A DNA stretch of 64,000 bases from Tridacna crocea (taxonomy: Eukaryota > Mollusca > Bivalvia > Cardiida > Cardiidae), in assembly GCA_943736015.1 (NCBI GenBank), contig OX031062.1:32089462-32153461 (forward strand). The letters run 5' to 3'. This document shows positions 33,315-43,010 of this stretch, piece after piece. Position 1 is the first letter of the stretch, and each line of letters opens with the position of its first letter. Position numbers and translations under genes: made by a program. The notes under the pieces were generated by a model. That model was not told where the DNA came from. It did not search any database and was given only the letters and a program-made list of their open reading frames with translations.

Positions 33315-33500
33315 ACTGCAATGTTTTTACGACCCTAAGAAAGATGGCTTTTGCAAAAACTGCGGGAAAATGAGAAAATGCTGGTGACCAGCATTTTCTC
33401 CTTTTCCCGAATGTTTTTTTTTTACCATTTTAAAGAATATTTCCTCTTTAGCAAAATTCATTTTGTATTCTGTAAGTTACGCCTTCAACATGTACTTTTC
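33315..33500 (-). mobile_element. Family A element, diverged
   Basis: Core GAGAAAATGCTGGTGACCAGC with perfect inner arms; outer stem eroded (AAACTGCGGGAAAATG). Confidence 0.7.
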
Positions 33501-33884
33501 TATAAAACTTTCTTATGCTAAAGTTTTAGAACAAAATATCTCACGTTCAAAATGATATGGATTTTCGGCGCCCACGAAAAAAAATCTATGTCGCCTACTT
33601 CTGTGAAAGATTTTATGGAATATAGCTTTTATCACATAACTTCTCTTGTATTCAGTGTATAACTGTTATTATGAATTTTCTATTCTTACACACGTGTGAG
33701 ATGAATAATGTCACATTATGTGTGACGTCACTGTACTCGTATACTATCTATAGAATTGGGCATGTTTTTTCACATGGAAATACCCAGTTTTCCGTGTTAT
33801 ACAGTCAATACTAGTTTGAGTTAAGTTTTTACAATTTGACGTCATCTATGACGTCATCTTATTACTATTCTTTAGAGAAAAGAT
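33501..33884. other. Intronic sequence with three TGACGTCA sites
   Basis: TGACGTCA occurs at 33722-33729, 33838-33845 and 33849-33856. No other feature. Confidence 0.4.
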
Positions 33885-34230
33885 TCTCATTTTCTTTCGC
33901 TAGGTTGCATTCTTCAAATAGATCTACACATCTATCTGATTCGGGTATTTTCGGCACAGAACAGGACTACTTTTAAAAACGACAATTAGGCCTACTTTGA
34001 ATTTCAAAATCAAATAATCGTTACTCAATAAAACGCTACCATGTGCGATTCATCCAGCTATGATCAGCTAACATGAAACCTGTGCACCGCCCTCTTACTA
34101 AAACAGCCCCTACAGGCTTGCGTAATAGCATCAGTACAAGTCCTACTTTTCCCGTGTACGTGAGATGGGTGATGCGTCATAGCAGACAGGTCAAATCTTC
34201 GAAGAATATGACATGCGCAGACAACGAAAA
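33885..34230 (-). repeat. Family M, uninterrupted copy M2
   Basis: Matches M1 pieces and, on the other strand, 38290-38640 and 62826-63190. Serves as the empty-site reference for the N1 and E1 insertions. Confidence 0.7.
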
Positions 34231-34593
34231 GAGTATGGTTTTTTTTTCTTAAGGAAATAGGTTCCACAATAAGGTCTTGTGAATTCTGACCTGTTGCTTG
34301 TGCTACATAGCTTATGTGGTAGATAGAATCGCGTATTTTATTGGCTTTTGAGAAATATTTCATTGAACTCGTTATATGCATGCAAGAAGCTTGCCCGAAA
34401 ACATTTGCATGGCGCGTTTAATTGAATTCAATCAGAAATGCCAATTTAAATGTCAGATCCTATCGAAAATGGTGTTATTACAACATTTGTCACTTTCAAA
34501 AAGCTTCAGGATTCACCATGCCAAACCGCAGAGCAGGAAAGCCCTCGAAAATAGAACTTACGATGAGTGTAAATAATTCACTTACAGAAGCTA

Positions 34594-34812
34594 AATTACA
34601 GATGACAATTTCAAGATATGTCCAGTGAAGATGTAAGCAGGCGACAAGTTAAATGTGACTAAAATGTTCGTATATGTTTTATCTTAAAGAATACAAAACA
34701 TCGTGGGAAAAGGAGAAAATGCTGGTTGCCAGCATTTTCTCCTTTTTCCACGATGTTTTCAAATGCCTTCTCGCATGGGGGTCGAATAACCACGAGGTCG
34801 AATGGTAAAGGG
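34594..34812 (+). mobile_element. Family A hairpin element
   Basis: Diverged flanks with a good hairpin whose stem carries ATCGTGGG matched by CCACGAT, a paired change relative to the family norm (CATTGTGG). Confidence 0.75.
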
Positions 34813-34994
34813 AGATTTAAGATTGTACAAGCGGTTAACCGCGGATTGCTGTTTCCCTGACTTGGGTTTAACCCACAAATAACCGAGGCGTGTAAGTAGC
34901 GTTAAAACACCGTGTTAAGCCTTTGATTTATATTTTGTAGACTCGGGAGTTAAAAGCAAACGAGTGTCACTTTTAATTTCTTCATGATATTCAG

Positions 34995-35188
34995 TTGTTG
35001 TTGGTTGGTTGTATTGGGGTTTAACGCCACTAAGGTCATATCATGGCGGTCGGTGACGCACATGTGTTTCCTGGCTTTCTCACACCAGTACTAACACAAT
35101 TTTTTTTCCAAAGCCACCGACTACTTTTATCACTAGCTTCAGCAGAAGTGAGAGGCGAAAATACGCCACTGAGCCACCCGGGCTGGCC
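34995..35188 (-). repeat. SINE, minus strand
   Basis: On the minus strand: GGTGGCTCAGTGGCGTATTTTCGCC head remnant, body with GTGTTAGTACTGGTGTGAG, tail GATATGACC.TAGTGGCGTTAAACCCC. The head lacks a clear B box. Confidence 0.65.
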
Positions 35189-35218
35189 ATGATATATAGA
35201 GGAAATTTTGTTTTTTTC

Positions 35219-35560
35219 GGTGAAAGATCGAAATTTATTTCATCGAGTGGACACCATCGGTAATATTTTCTATTTATTTCATGCGTTTTATCCTTTCTGG
35301 GAGGAGCTTTATCAAAATTCAATACAGTTCTTTGCCCTTATTCCCCGTGGCGTACCCCTTCCGCATAGCAACGTTACGTCAAGCGCGAGAAATGTAAGGT
35401 ATATGACGTCATATTTCCCATCTGGTTGTTATATAGGCACGCGCAATTTACCTAGGCAACAAGAACGTGAAAATCGGTATTTTCACTGGTGGTACCAGTG
35501 TAAGATCGAAAAATATTTTCACTGCTATTTCTCGATATCCTACCGGAAAGCATGAAATAA
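35219..35560 (+). mobile_element. Family I composite with half foldback
   Basis: Only the left arm of the foldback (GAAAGATCGAAATTTATTTC) precedes a complete TTTCATG module (35270-35560) with TATGACGTCATA. Confidence 0.75.
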
Positions 35561-35689
35561 TCAGTGTATCTTTGTCGAAAAAATGTACACTGATCGCGTT
35601 ATGCGTATCTTTCTTGCACTGGGTCTGTCTTTGGCTCCTTGATTGTTTAATGCCGTTTTCAACATAATTCCGGTTACTAGTATATCGCA

Positions 35690-35925
35690 GCGGCCAGTGC
35701 ACCTATCCATGCTTTCCTGGAGTTTCTTAACACCTGTGTTCTGCACAATATTCTTTGCAAGCTACTGCTTGCTTTCCCTTATAAACATCGTCGCTGCAAT
35801 GGTCACTGGTCGCAATGACTATCATCAAACCTCGGAAAGAAATCGACCCAGCCAGAGATCGAACCGGCGACCCCTCTTTCTTTAGGACCTATACCCTACC
35901 CATTGAGCTACCGGGGCTCAGCTCT
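35690..35925 (-). repeat. SINE with clear tRNA-like head, minus strand
   Basis: The minus strand gives GGTAGCTCAATGGGTAGGG (A box) and GCCGGTTCGATCTCTGGC (B box, GGTTCGATCTC). The spacing suits an internal RNA polymerase III promoter. The tRNA fold is incomplete, so a tRNA gene is not called. Confidence 0.65.
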
Positions 35926-36004
35926 GGCAAAATTGAAGCTAGATTTAGTTTTTAGTTTAAACATATTTTATTATAAAAAATTACTTAGAATTTCATAGAA
36001 AAAC

Positions 36005-36402
36005 AGACCAAATTGAAACTAATTGACTACTTCAGCAGCTTAAGATACAATTCACTGAAATTATTGTATTTTTTTTTTATTTTGAGCTACACTAAACAAG
36101 AGAATGGCAAAGATCCAGGATCAGACCGCACGTTCTGTACGTTTTACCGCCCACCCTAAAATGCCCCTGTCACAGTTTAGCAAATGGCGAGGACAAATGG
36201 CGAGTTAGATGTGACTTTGACATATAATGTAAATTATGTCCTGGATTTTAATTACATTTTCTTCTGGAGTCTGATTACATTATAATCTACCTGTGTTGTC
36301 ACGACCAATTTCGAAAGTATTTTTTGTTACATATTGTTTCTTTGAGAAGGTCTGTTTCTTATAGATTTGTGTGAAGCTGTGTCTGATACGAAGACATAGA
36401 GG
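36005..36402. other. Intronic sequence; half D hairpin near 36105-36150
   Basis: GGATCAGACCGCACGTTCTGT matches one D arm. Otherwise unassigned. Confidence 0.35.
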
Positions 36403-36760
36403 ATAATCAACTGGTTGTTTTTGATATGAAAAATATCTCACGAGGAGGCGTTGTAAGGCGTTGAAAAAACGAGTGCGCAACACGAGTTTTTTTTAACGCC
36501 TTACGACACGTCCGAGTGAGATATTTTTCATATAAAAATAACCAGTTGATTATTCTATTTATATTATACCTTATTAACATCATTATTTGTAATTTTGCGT
36601 TTGAAAGTCGAAGAAAATGTAGTCGAAAAAAAAAAGTAGTTCCCAAATTACGCCAGGAAGTGAAAGTGAAAGTTGATAATGTCACTAGTGATGATATCAA
36701 AATTTATTACACTGGGAAATTCCAGGATTTCACTGCTAGGTATATAATAAAGTGAAATAA
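36403..36760. mobile_element. J: foldback followed by TTCTATTTAT module
   Basis: Arms starting TAATCAACTGGTTGTTTTTG (36403-36476) pair imperfectly with 36482-36552, which ends AACCAGTTGATTA. The next bases are TTCTATTTATATTATACC, so the layout (foldback, then an ATTCTATTTAT-starting module) copies family I with unrelated sequence. Confidence 0.6.
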
Positions 36761-36870
36761 CACATGAGACTGGTTTCCTACATGTTGATTTCCGCCTCCA
36801 AATGTTGCCTAGCAATACGTGACTATCAAAACATTTTCCCACTGTTATACATTTGTAGAAAAACATATGA

Positions 36871-37010
36871 CCCATACCCTATGAAAAGGGCGTTGTTTAG
36901 TGCACGTGCTCAAACTATCGACTCGGATCAGCCTGCGCAGTCACCCAGGCTGACGTGTGTTGAAATTCTTTCAATGATAAATTCATCTGCATGTGCAAGG
37001 AGCAATCAGC
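36871..37010 (+). mobile_element. Family F element
   Basis: CTATGAAAAGGGCGTTGTTTAG and ATCAGCCTGCGCAGTC.CCCAGGCTGA; right end diverged. Confidence 0.6.
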
Positions 37011-37051
37011 ATTCTACAACAATATTAGGTTGGTTGTAAGACAAACAAATA

Positions 37052-37350
37052 TTCTATTTATTTCATGCTTTTAACCCTTTCTGGGAGGAGCTTGATCAAA
37101 ATCCAGTACAGTTCTTTTCCGTTTTTTTCCCGTGGCGTACTCCTCCCGCATAGCAACGCATTACGATAATATGTCACTCGCGATAAATGTACTGTAAATG
37201 ACGTCATATTTCCATCTGGTTGTGAGGCACGTGTAACTTACCTAGGCAACAACAACATGAAAATTGATATTTTCACTGGTGGTACAAGGATAATATCGAA
37301 AAATATTTTCACTGCTATTTCCCGATATCCTACCGGAAAGCATGAAATAA
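37052..37350 (+). mobile_element. Family I module without foldback
   Basis: ATTCTATTTATTTCATGCTTTT to CCGGAAAGCATGAAATAA, the module alone, with AATGACGTCATATTTCC. Shows the module exists separately from the foldback. Confidence 0.75.
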
Positions 37351-37619
37351 ATTCTGGTTGTTATATGATAGCACACTTGGTTTAAATGTTTTACGGAGAT
37401 GTTTCAAAGCCCCCGTTTTGGCAGAGCATGGCACATTATAGTCATCGAAAAAAAAAAAAGAGCCGTTTACAGAACAATTTTTTTCTCCTTTCACTCGTAT
37501 TCTTTTTTTTTTTAATTTCTTAAAAAAAGAAAAGATGCTATTGCGTTATGTTTATGAATAAATTAGAAAGCAATATATTTGAGCCTTGTCCTGGCAAAAG
37601 GAGATTTAATGCATGGACC
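37351..37619. other. Intronic sequence with A and T runs
   Basis: No element recognised. Confidence 0.3.
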
Positions 37620-37800
37620 AGATCTCCAGATAGTGGGAGTGATTTAGATTTCAAAATTGAAAATAAATAATTCTTCACTAAACCCTATGTTATGGGTACT
37701 CATTGGAATCGTCTCATCGAGACGATTCCAATGAGTACCCACATCATAGGGTTTGGTAGAGAAATAAAAGATTTAACATAAGATTATTCCCTACAGCTCT
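37620..37800. mobile_element. Family H foldback, copy H5
   Basis: The centre GTACTCATTGGAATCGTCTC pairs with GAGACGATTCCAATGAGTAC. The T-to-G change shared by both arms is a paired substitution relative to H1 and H3. Confidence 0.85.
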
Positions 37801-37930
37801 GATCTCTGTGATGCACGATAGCAGCTAAAATCATCACACACTGTTCAGCAGAACGTGGATTAACGAATAAAACTGCAATTTTCATAAGATAAGCCGCCTT
37901 CTAGATGCGTTTTATCTTACAACCTACGGA

Positions 37931-38080
37931 ATCATGAGGTAGTCTATTACTTGGACATACAGAAAATTGACACATTGCGAAGAGTTTCGGCCCAGGTCAG
38001 CCTGCGTGAACTGCGCAGGCTGACCTGGGTCGATACTTTTCGCAGATGCATAAAGCCCCCTTTTCACACAGCACGGCTTA
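37931..38080 (-). mobile_element. Family F element, full length
   Basis: 150 bp: ATCATGAGGTAGTC..ACTTGGACAT, palindrome CCCAGGTCAGCCTGCG and complement, then GCATAAAGCCCCCTTTTCAC. Confidence 0.8.
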
Positions 38081-38284
38081 TAAATAGATTCTCTGTAGTT
38101 ATTCATTTTAAGACCTAAGATTATATAGAAAGATTAGCAAAAAAGTTCTTCAAAAATGTGATAAAAATATTTTTGGCACAAAAACATGGATAGATCTAGA
38201 TTTATGCAAGAGTAAATGAAAGCCTGAAGATCTGAGGTAATGTAAAGCGCCCTGGCTGCATTTCATCGACTTTCACTGAGTTTC

Positions 38285-38640
38285 ACAGCTCTGGCGCGTT
38301 GTCTGCGCATGTCATATTCTTCAAAGATTCGACCTGTGTTATATGACGCATCACTCCCCCAATATTGGGGGTGGGGATTGTATAGAACTACGCGCTGTAA
38401 AGTAGCAATGGAGAAAATGGCTTTTATCAATACCTTTAAGGAAAAAATCGGGCCTGTTTTAGTTCCAGATTTCTCTAAACTTCTGATCATAGATGAATGA
38501 ATCGCAACAGTCAGCGTTTTATTGAGTAAACTTTTATTTTAGTTCGAAATTCAAAGTAACGGTTGTCGCGTAGAAAAGAAGTCCGGTGGTGCACCCAGGA
38601 TGTTTAAATTAGATAAGTATTTGTACATAATGAGCTTTGG
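38285..38640 (+). repeat. Family M, copy M3
   Basis: GCATGTCATATTCTTCAAAGA to CACCCAGGATGTTTAAATTAGA, plus orientation. Confidence 0.7.
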
Positions 38641-38707
38641 CGTTTTTTTTTTTTTTCATTTTTGTTTTCTTTTAAATTTCACTTGTAACATTCTAGTTTA
38701 TTTTACC

Positions 38708-39259
38708 TTAAAGGTGGGTATTTAGAATTTTCCCATCTCACCAAATTAAAAGATATACATATCACTGAAATTTATGTGAAAAAAAAAATCAATACAAATT
38801 ATCAATAATTAAGAATCATAAAATTACAAAAAAAATTTTTTTGATGGTATTCCCTTAAAAGGCTACGTAGCCTCTTAAGATATTTTTAGATTTCGCCCCA
38901 AAAATAAAAAAAAAACATTGTGGGAATGTAAAGTTACTGGCACGTGACTAATGACGCTTAAATTCCGTAACATAACAAACATGTAATTATTTACCATAAT
39001 TTCATCTTTGGACGCTATGTTTGAAGCGTCATTTGTGTATTTCCGGTATGTAAATGAGCAAGTTGCTCATCTAAAAATAGACCGTGGTTCCCGTCGGTGT
39101 CGACTTGGGCTGTAGTAAATCTATTATTTCTCTTGTTGTCGGATGATTGTCGACTACTGGGGTTTTATTGGTGAAAATTAAAAGGTCTTGGGAGTATAAG
39201 GTTGAACTTTTTGTATTGTTGTAAAAATTTCGCCCCAATATCTGAAAGGCCACCTTTAA
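38708..39259. mobile_element. Family K element, 552 bp
   Basis: TTAAAGGTGG and CCACCTTTAA ends. Aligns end to end with 17542-18088; small indels in A/T runs. Confidence 0.75.
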
Positions 39260-39394
39260 CTACGAAAACCAGAGTTTAAATAACCCCAAAAAAGAACGCT
39301 TTTTCACCTTTTACCACAAAGACTTTTTGTATGTGAAAAACTTCAATACTAAGTTGATAACTTTGAAAATTTGCTGTGTGGTAAAGTTCACGTT

Positions 39395-39621
39395 TTAACC
39401 CTTTACTCCATAGATACTCATTTTGACACATCAACAACAGACAGCTTTTGAAAACATTGTGGGAAAAGGAGAAATTGCTCGTTACGAGCAATTTCTCCTT
39501 TTCCCACAATGTTCTCCACTCAGATATTTGTATCCTCATTAGTCCGTATTTTTGACATCATATCTTTATTTGCTGCTAAAATGGAAGAGCCTTTAAATTG
39601 GAATATAAGGAAAAGGGTTAA
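39395..39621 (-). mobile_element. Family A element, ACTCCATAG subtype
   Basis: TTAACCCTTTACTCCATAG to GGAAAAGGGTTAA. The hairpin centre is GAAATTGCTCGTTACGAGC, fully paired, in place of AAAATGCTGGTTACCAGC. Confidence 0.9.
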
Positions 39622-39931
39622 AATAATATACAAAATATAATATTTTGGGGAAAAATGAAAATAACATACTCGTAAAAAGTAAACTTGTATATCTCCTTCA
39701 GCACGCGATGGACATTTTTCCAGTTAGTAAACAAAAAATGCAATTTCAAGGTTAGTTATATGAAAGGAGAAACGTTTAAATTACTATTGTTTCAAGATTG
39801 GAGGAAAAAAAAGTAAGCCAATTTTCTACTGTCGAGAGCATTTACATGTAGTTTCTTGCAAGTTTCATGTGCGCTTGCACAATGTGTTTCTATATCTGAA
39901 AGATTCCTAATGACGAGTATATTTTTGTTTT
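39622..39931. other. Intronic sequence without recognisable feature
   Basis: No element recognised. Confidence 0.3.
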
Positions 39932-40157
39932 TTACAACAAACGACAAAACTTTTAGACTTGTCCATATGGCGAAATGTTTGCAAAGGTTTTATATTTGCA
40001 GAGGACATATCTAGCGTTTCACGAATGACTAGATTGGGCTTTGAAAATGTGGAAAACAATGTGGTAAACGTAGAAAACTCTGGTTGCCATAATGATTTCA
40101 AACGCTTTCCAAGAATCATAAAAACCTCAAAATTGTCGGGTAAATGATGAAGGTTAA
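39932..40157 (+). mobile_element. Family A element, degenerate
   Basis: ACAAACGACAAAACTTTTAGAC start and an eroded hairpin (AACAATGTGGTAAACG); right end GGTTAA shared with the next copy. Confidence 0.6.
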
Positions 40158-40405
40158 CCCTCTAAAACAAAATCCTGAGATTTAAATACCCTTCAGTAGA
40201 TGCCCTTTTTAAAACATTGTGGAAAAAGGGGATGAAACAATGTGGGAAAAATAGAAAATGCTGGTTACCAGCATTTTCTATTTTTCCTACAATGTTTTCT
40301 ACCCTGTCATAGAACTTCATTTCATTTGTAACATTTTAGGACTTCCCTTTAGCAAATTCTTTCAATTTGGAAGAGTCTAAAAATTATCGTTTGAGAGGAT
40401 GTTAA
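40154..40405 (-). mobile_element. Family A element with extended outer stem
   Basis: TTAACCCTCTAAAAC to GAGGATGTTAA. Inner hairpin uses ATAGAAAATGCTGG paired with CCAGCATTTTCTAT, and the left stem start is partly repeated (ACATTGTGGAAAAAGG then ACAATGTGGGAAAAA). Confidence 0.75.
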
Positions 40406-40524
40406 TAAATCATTGTGATTAATCATGATTCGTTCAACCGATTAGGATAATGTGCCGCATCCAATAGTAAAGTTGTAACTAAAAATAAATGATTGCAAAA
40501 TATTCATCACTTCGTTCGATCATT

Positions 40525-40562
40525 AAGGGTAGTGGACCCATGATAGCAAACAGCTATTTCCA
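40525..40562 (+). repeat. Family L scrap
   Basis: GCAAACAGCTATTTCCATT matches the left part of L; cut by the following A element. Confidence 0.4.
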
Positions 40563-40805
40563 TTAACTCATTACCACACGATCCCGTTTTTTTTTTTTTA
40601 ACAACCCCGTACGTATATAGAAAGAAGCCTTTTGAAAACATTGTGGGAAAAGGAGAAAGTGCTGGTAACCAGCATTTTCTCCTTTTCCCACAATGTTTTC
40701 TACTTTATCAAAGACATTCTATCATTTCAGCTATGTTTAAATTTTCGTCTGCAAATACTTTCAATTTGGACAAGTCTATTATTAGATTATGCAGTAAAGA
40801 GTTAA
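40563..40805 (-). mobile_element. Family A hairpin element
   Basis: TTAA to TTAA with an internal T/A-run expansion. Hairpin perfect except AAAGTGCTGG against CCAGCATTTT. Confidence 0.85.
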
Positions 40806-40817
40806 ATCCAACAGTAC

Positions 40818-41257
40818 TTAAACCCTTGTCCTGCTAAATACCTAAACTTAAATTTTCGGTTCGATATTAACAACACAAATATTTGCTGTTTAACCCTTTA
40901 CTCCATAGATACTCATTTCTACGCATTGCTTGTAGATGCCTTTGGAAAACATTGTGGCAAAAGGTGAAATTGCTCGTGACGAGCAATTTCACCTTTTGTC
41001 ACAATGTTTTCTATGCTATCAAAAGATGTCATATACACATAAGAAACTGCTTCATCCTTGCTGTTATTTAGGGTCAATTAGAGATACCATAGAAACGTCT
41101 TATGGGGTAAAGGGTTAAAAGTTATGTATTGGAGAATCATATCTACTTATCGGACAGTGTAGATCAAAGATCAGACTGCACCTTCTGTGCAGTCTGATCT
41201 TGATCTGCACTGACCGCAAAAGGTCAGTGAGTCGAGCTTAGCATGTAAAAGGGATAA
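40818..41257 (+). mobile_element. Family D element carrying a nested family A element
   Basis: TTAAACCCTTGTCCTGCTAAA to GTAAAAGGGATAA, interrupted after TATTTGCTGT by the A copy at 40890-41118 and resuming with AAAGTTATGTATTGG. Hairpin CACCTTCTGTGCAGTCTGATC well paired. Confidence 0.85.
40890..41118 (-). mobile_element. Family A element, ACTCCATAG subtype, inside D
   Basis: 229 bp. Hairpin stem reads GGCAAAAGGTGAAATTGCTCG, paired with its full complement: three positions differ from the common A stem and all three are compensated. Confidence 0.9.
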
Positions 41258-41400
41258 GTTTTGACACCAATGGTCGAAAAAAAAAACATATACACACATA
41301 CCATTTGACCCTGCTCATGATACAAAATTACTGAAATAATTTTACAAACTGATGTCAGTGACTGAGTTAGATAGCCTTTTCACCACTTTCTATTGTGGGC

Positions 41401-41836
41401 CTAGACTGGTGTCAGTCCGTTAAATAGAGGCTTTTCATTAAAGGAAATCATCAAGTAAAAATGCAAAACCAAACTTCTGTGTTCTCATTGTTCTAAATGT
41501 CTGTATTTCAGACGATGGGTAAATAACAACACATATTTCTGTGACTTTGCTGTAGTTGTGTTCCTTGTTTATTAGAATGGCTTAACTCATTACCAAACGA
41601 CAAAATTTTTGGCTTGTCCAAATCAAAAGCATTTGCAGACAACAAAATGAAAGTGACTGAAAATTTAAAATTTGTTTTGTGAAGGGTAGAAAACATTGTG
41701 GGAAAAGGAGAAAATGCTGAATACCAGCATTTTCTCCTTTTCCCACAATTTTTTCTAAAAGCTTTTTTCTCAGGGTCGTCAAAAGTAGGGATTGTGTGGT
41801 AATGGGTTAAATGCAGAGCCTGAATGCCAGGCTATT
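41401..41836 (-). mobile_element. Family G copy G3, carrying a family A insertion
   Basis: CTAGACTGGTGTCAGTCCG to GAATGCCAGGCTA on the plus strand, complete on both sides of the A element at the same TTAA as G2 and G4. Confidence 0.8.
41582..41810 (+). mobile_element. Family A hairpin element, inserted in G3
   Basis: 229 bp, TTAACTCATTACCAAACGAC to TAATGGGTTAA. Orientation relative to G is opposite to the A copies in G2 and G4; subtype with GTCAAAAGTAGGG. Confidence 0.9.
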
Positions 41837-42128
41837 GTGGACCGTGCAAACACAGATCAGACTACGCAATACGTGCATGCTTTATGGTACACACCCAGCA
41901 AATAGAACATCGCCGTGACGACCAAATACCAGAAGACACTTCTCTACCGCAAAGCTTATCAAAACCATTTTTTTGCTCTCGAAGAGCTAACCGATTTATA
42001 CATGCAGGTTTTAAGGACAAGATCAAGGATCAAACTATATTAAATGTTGAGTTTGATCCCTGGGGTACACCATCTGCTACCCTTCTACTTGTTTTCTATA
42101 CACCACTGTATGACCAGTCCACGTTATA

Positions 42129-42362
42129 TTAACTCATTACCACACAATCCCTATATACTTTTGACGACCCTGAGAAAAAAACATTCAGAAAAAAATTGTG
42201 GGAAAAGAAGAAAATACTGGGAAAAAAAAAAGCATTTTCCCCTTTTCCCACCATGTTTTCTACTCTTCACACAACGAATTTAAAATTTTAAGTCACCTTT
42301 ATTTTGTTGTCTGCAAATGCTTTCAATTCGGACAAGCCTACAATAGTGTCGTTTAATAAAAA
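42129..42362 (-). mobile_element. Family A element with disrupted hairpin tip
   Basis: TTAACTCATTACCACAC start. An A-run replaces the tip (AAAATACTGGGAAAAAAAAA), and the right end is decayed (GTCGTTTAATAAA). Confidence 0.7.
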
Positions 42363-42366
42363 TCTT

Positions 42367-42561
42367 AGAGCTCCAGATAAGAGGGAGTGATGGTATCCTA
42401 AAGTCATTATTTCTCTTTAAAAACCTATGTTGTGGGTACTTATTAGAATCGTCTCTTTGAGACGATTCTAATGAGTACCCACAACATAGGGTTTAGTGGA
42501 GAATTATTAATACTGTATTTTCAATTTTAAAATCAAAACCACTTCCTCTATCTGCAGCTCT
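42367..42561. mobile_element. Family H foldback, copy H6
   Basis: AGAGCTCCAGATA and TCTGCAGCTCT ends; the palindrome is nearly perfect, with CGTCTCTTTGAGACG at the tip. Confidence 0.85.
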
Positions 42562-42664
42562 TTAAAGTCATGCTCTGGAAAATAGGAGGGAGTGTGCATT
42601 ATACCAAGAAAGTTATCACGTGATATTGGCTGTATAAAATTCAAATTTTCTAACAACCAATGTA

Positions 42665-42811
42665 ATTATGAGGTAGACTGGTCCTTGCAGGTGCAGAAAA
42701 TTTACAGACAGCAAAAAGTTTCGACACAGGTCAGCCTGCGCAGACTGCGCAGGCTGACCTGAGTCGACACTTTTTGCAGACACATGTAACACCCTTGGCA
42801 TAGAGCATGTC
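42665..42811 (-). mobile_element. Family F element, full length
   Basis: Palindrome TCGACACAGGTCAGCCTGCG and complement nearly perfect. It lies just downstream of GST exon 1, inside intron 1. Confidence 0.8.
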
Positions 42812-42847
42812 TAGATTTGAATTATGGTTATTTATCGATGTACTCAC

Positions 42848-43010
42848 GATATTTCAGTTTTGTAAACCACTCTTCTTCGTTATCAATGCGCACATCTTCA
42901 AATTCCTCTTTCGCAGCATGGAAAAGCAGCCGTGGGATTTCTCCACGACCTCGAATGTCAAAGTAGGTCAGTTTGTATTTTTGTGATTTTTCTTGAGTTT
43001 TTCCGCTCAT
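42848..43010 (-). CDS. Sigma-class glutathione S-transferase, coding exon 1
   Basis: This exon encodes residues 1-54 and starts at an ATG at 43010 in a fair Kozak context (CAAAGATGA). The protein shows the sigma GST signature KYKLTYFDIRGRGE. By comparison with haematopoietic prostaglandin D synthase, Tyr16 matches the catalytic Tyr that activates glutathione, Arg22 the conserved Arg of RGR, and Trp48 the glutathione-contacting Trp. The first ten residues (Lys, Ser and Gln rich) form a short N-terminal extension. The exon ends in phase 1 at a GTGAGT donor (42842-42847); the open frame runs only five more codons before a stop, as expected for intron. Exon 2 completes the split codon as CAG. Sigma GSTs are cytosolic dimers that conjugate glutathione to electrophiles; some isomerise prostaglandin H2. 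Which activity applies here cannot be told. The family call is near certain. Confidence 0.92.

Larger units (their letters stand above)
1268..42847 (-). other. Intron 1 of the GST gene (about 41.6 kb)
   Basis: The interval runs between the exon 1 donor (GTGAGT) and the exon 2 acceptor (TTGCAG). I found no other GST-like exon in it by eye. It consists mainly of short inverted-repeat elements, a 3.4-kb foldback, two LINE fragments and SINE pieces, annotated separately. If an extra exon 1 of a neighbouring paralogue is hidden here, the true intron would be shorter. Confidence 0.7.

Noticed and set aside
35845-35925. Possible tRNA gene on the minus strand (GGTTCGATCTC with an A box)
   Set aside because: No complete cloverleaf or acceptor stem, and the following sequence matches SINE body, so it is a SINE head.
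42828-42849. GST exon 1 open frame extended to the stop at 42828
   Set aside because: The last codons cross a good GTGAGT donor, and exon 2 matches the phase and the next residues of the family.
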